Positions 62,340 through 64,000 of a stretch of DNA of 64,000 nucleotides are shown one piece after another (positions within the stretch are counted from its first letter, which is position 1; each line of letters opens with the position of its first letter). This DNA is from Trichoderma breve (Eukaryota > Ascomycota > Sordariomycetes > Hypocreales > Hypocreaceae). Below the pieces are notes generated by a model. The model saw only the letters and a program-made list of their open reading frames with translations. It had not been told where the DNA came from and ran no database searches. The DNA lies in assembly GCF_028502605.1 (NCBI RefSeq), contig NC_079236.1:1612001-1676000 (forward strand), given 5' to 3'. The position numbers were made by a program, and so were the translations under genes.

Positions 62340-64000
62340 TCAAGAGCATGTGGAATACTGCTGTCGCTTACCTTGTTCAAAGTCAAGGAGAGCCTCGGTC
62401 ATTGAGGGGTTCTCGCAGAAACTAAACTCTACGTTGCCCATTAGGGAATCTGACGCCACTCTCGTCGGCTCGTGATCGCCTTCTGGCAAAACTGTGTGGC
62501 GTTGCAACTGCACTTCCGAAGAGCTTGTGGCTGGCTGTGAGTTCAAGGGATCTCTTTGTCGTTGATCAGGATCAAAGGATAAGTCTTGATTACTGGAAGT
62601 CGGAGGGTCTCCAGATATCTGCTGCTTATCAACCATGGCAGGGGGCCGGACTTCAAATATGCTGTTGATTTCTTTGGCCATGACCAACGACATAAGATTT
62701 CTCAGAATTTCGAGGCCCTGTGCAGCGGCAATTGACTGTGGCTGTAGAATGGTCTGCATTTCTATCAATCCATGGATGCCCAACTTGGACTCGTGAGATT
62801 CGCGACTGAGCGGGTCAAGGCTGGTCATGATACAAAGAGTAACACCTGCGGTAAACAAATGTACAGAGGCAAATGTAGTAGCGTACGTGTCAGATATGTG
62901 TCTGAATATCGGAGCTGAGCCAACTCTCGATACTTGTAAAGCAGCCTCTCGGCACGCCCTTATCGAGCGCTGAAAGGGATCTAAGCGTGTACCGCTGTCG
63001 TCCTTATGGGCTCCTTTTACAGCCACCAGTTTGTATGATAGCAGTGGCCGATGTATTAGGATCCTGGCGTTCTCAAAGGCTAGTTTAAGGACGAGAGCCT
63101 GAAGCTGGAAAAGCTGTTCTGTGAAGCAAGCATCGTGTTCCTGTCCCACAAACCCGATTAGAGGAGCAAGTCCGGTGCCAGGGTCGTTCGAAGGGACCAG
63201 CCGCAATTTGGTTGGAAGACTTTCTTGCCACTGCAAGATTCTCATCTCAAGTCCGGCCACTTTTTCTATGAGGCTTTGGAGGCGAGACACATCGCCAACA
63301 ATTGGCCTATTTTGCTTGTCCAGGTCTCTGTGCGTGCCGTAAAGTTCCGTCAATGCACATTTGACAATCTTTGACAACCTTGACATTGCGCACTTGAAGA
63401 AAAGAAGGGTTGGTTGGTCAGGAGATTGATTCTGAGTAGCTGAGGCTGAACAATCGTCATGGGGATCCAGTTCCTCGATGTCACAATCGCTATCCGATAT
63501 ACTCAGAGGAAAGCCATGCATCATAGAGCAGAAAGTTTCGATTTCATACACCGCCCACCAGCAACGCTGTCTAGCGGAAATCTTGGGTTGATTATGGCCC
63601 TCCTGGTTCGAGCAATCGAGTGGGACCTTTCGGTGAAGATTCAAGGCTTGCGCAATACGTAGTCCGCACCCACAGAGAGGCCAGGCTAACTCGGGCTGTC
63701 CATGATACAGGTAGTAGCTTCCTAAGAGGACACACATATGTACCGCCTCCAAGGAACCCAGTGACAAAACATCCAGCAGTCTCAGCCTTAGCGTCGTGAG
63801 GATCCGGTCTTTCAAGGCATCTGCCTCAACTCCTTCACTAGCTAGAGTATGCCTTTGAGAAGCAGTAGTATACTGGAGGCTGGTTGCGCATACAGCCAGG
63901 AGCACAGCAATATACCCAATCTGACTACTGGCACCTTTCGGTGGGCACTGCTCTCGATTTGGCGAGTAAATTCGTTCGAAGCTGTCCCCAAAGTCGCGTT
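62340..64000 (-). CDS. Fungal-specific transcription factor domain protein (N-terminus off-window)
   Basis: A 553-codon open frame that ends at TGA 62342-62340 and is still open at the right edge. The nearest internal start candidate, at 63905, is a GTG, so the true start lies beyond the window. The visible sequence is the middle homology region of Zn2Cys6-type regulators: a DFGDSFERIYSPN stretch at the edge, LLDVLSLGSLEAVHMCVLLG, then the hallmark RQRCWWAVYEIETFCSM followed by GFPLSISDSDCDIEELD. A low-complexity, acidic and Gln-rich C-terminal tail follows. The DNA-binding cluster would be encoded to the right. It is probably nuclear and may control the neighbouring exporter, ligase and GS-like genes, or the NRPS; targets are inferred from position only. 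Confidence 0.85.
   Translation of the reverse strand, partial: RDFGDSFERIYSPNREQCPPKGASSQIGYIAVLLAVCATSLQYTTASQRHTLASEGVEADALKDRILTTLRLRLLDVLSLGSLEAVHMCVLLGSYYLYHGQPELAWPLCGCGLRIAQALNLHRKVPLDCSNQEGHNQPKISARQRCWWAVYEIETFCSMMHGFPLSISDSDCDIEELDPHDDCSASATQNQSPDQPTLLFFKCAMSRLSKIVKCALTELYGTHRDLDKQNRPIVGDVSRLQSLIEKVAGLEMRILQWQESLPTKLRLVPSNDPGTGLAPLIGFVGQEHDACFTEQLFQLQALVLKLAFENARILIHRPLLSYKLVAVKGAHKDDSGTRLDPFQRSIRACREAALQVSRVGSAPIFRHISDTYATTFASVHLFTAGVTLCIMTSLDPLSRESHESKLGIHGLIEMQTILQPQSIAAAQGLEILRNLMSLVMAKEINSIFEVRPPAMVDKQQISGDPPTSSNQDLSFDPDQRQRDPLNSQPATSSSEVQLQRHTVLPEGDHEPTRVASDSLMGNVEFSFCENPSMTEALLDFEQGKRQQYSTCS

Noticed and set aside
63903..63905. Start of the transcription factor at 63905
   Set aside because: The codon is GTG and the frame continues upstream with family-like sequence to the window edge.

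Overview
This window comes from a filamentous ascomycete. The signs are short spliceosomal introns with CTAAC-type branch sites, a nuclear tRNA gene with an intron one base 3' of the anticodon, a fungal-specific transcription factor, and a fungal peptaibol-type nonribosomal peptide synthetase (NRPS). A Hypocreales fungus related to Trichoderma fits best; this is inferred from the synthetase type, not from a marker gene.

Positions 1-45196 (minus strand) are essentially one enormous gene that runs off the left edge. Its 15,038 visible codons have one 82-nt intron near the 5' end. It begins with a collapsed ketosynthase (KS) remnant, an intact acyltransferase and a carrier domain. Thirteen complete C-A-T modules follow, each about 1,080-1,100 residues, and then the first residues of a fourteenth C domain. 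All 14 carrier-domain serine codons lie in the same reading frame. Ten-residue adenylation codes read by eye suggest Aib at modules 1, 9 and 12 (and probably 4), Gln at 6 and possibly Pro at 13. A Gln6...Aib12-Pro13 layout is that of the 18-19 residue peptaibols, so about five or six more modules and a release domain are expected to the left.

Positions 45197-52689 are gene-poor: a long 5' flank with no convincing gene until a small, apparently frameshifted Cys-rich ORF (51857-52257). An intron-containing tRNA-Met (52690-52796) follows.

The right-hand part holds a glutamine synthetase-like enzyme (minus) and an acyl-CoA ligase-like enzyme (plus, five exons) that share a divergent promoter with a thrice-repeated motif. 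Next come a large BRE4/aromatic-acid-exporter-like membrane protein (minus, three exons) and a fungal transcription factor cut by the right edge. These four may be part of the peptaibol locus (starter acyl supply, export, control) or a separate small pathway that ligates amines or acids. The sequence alone does not decide this.
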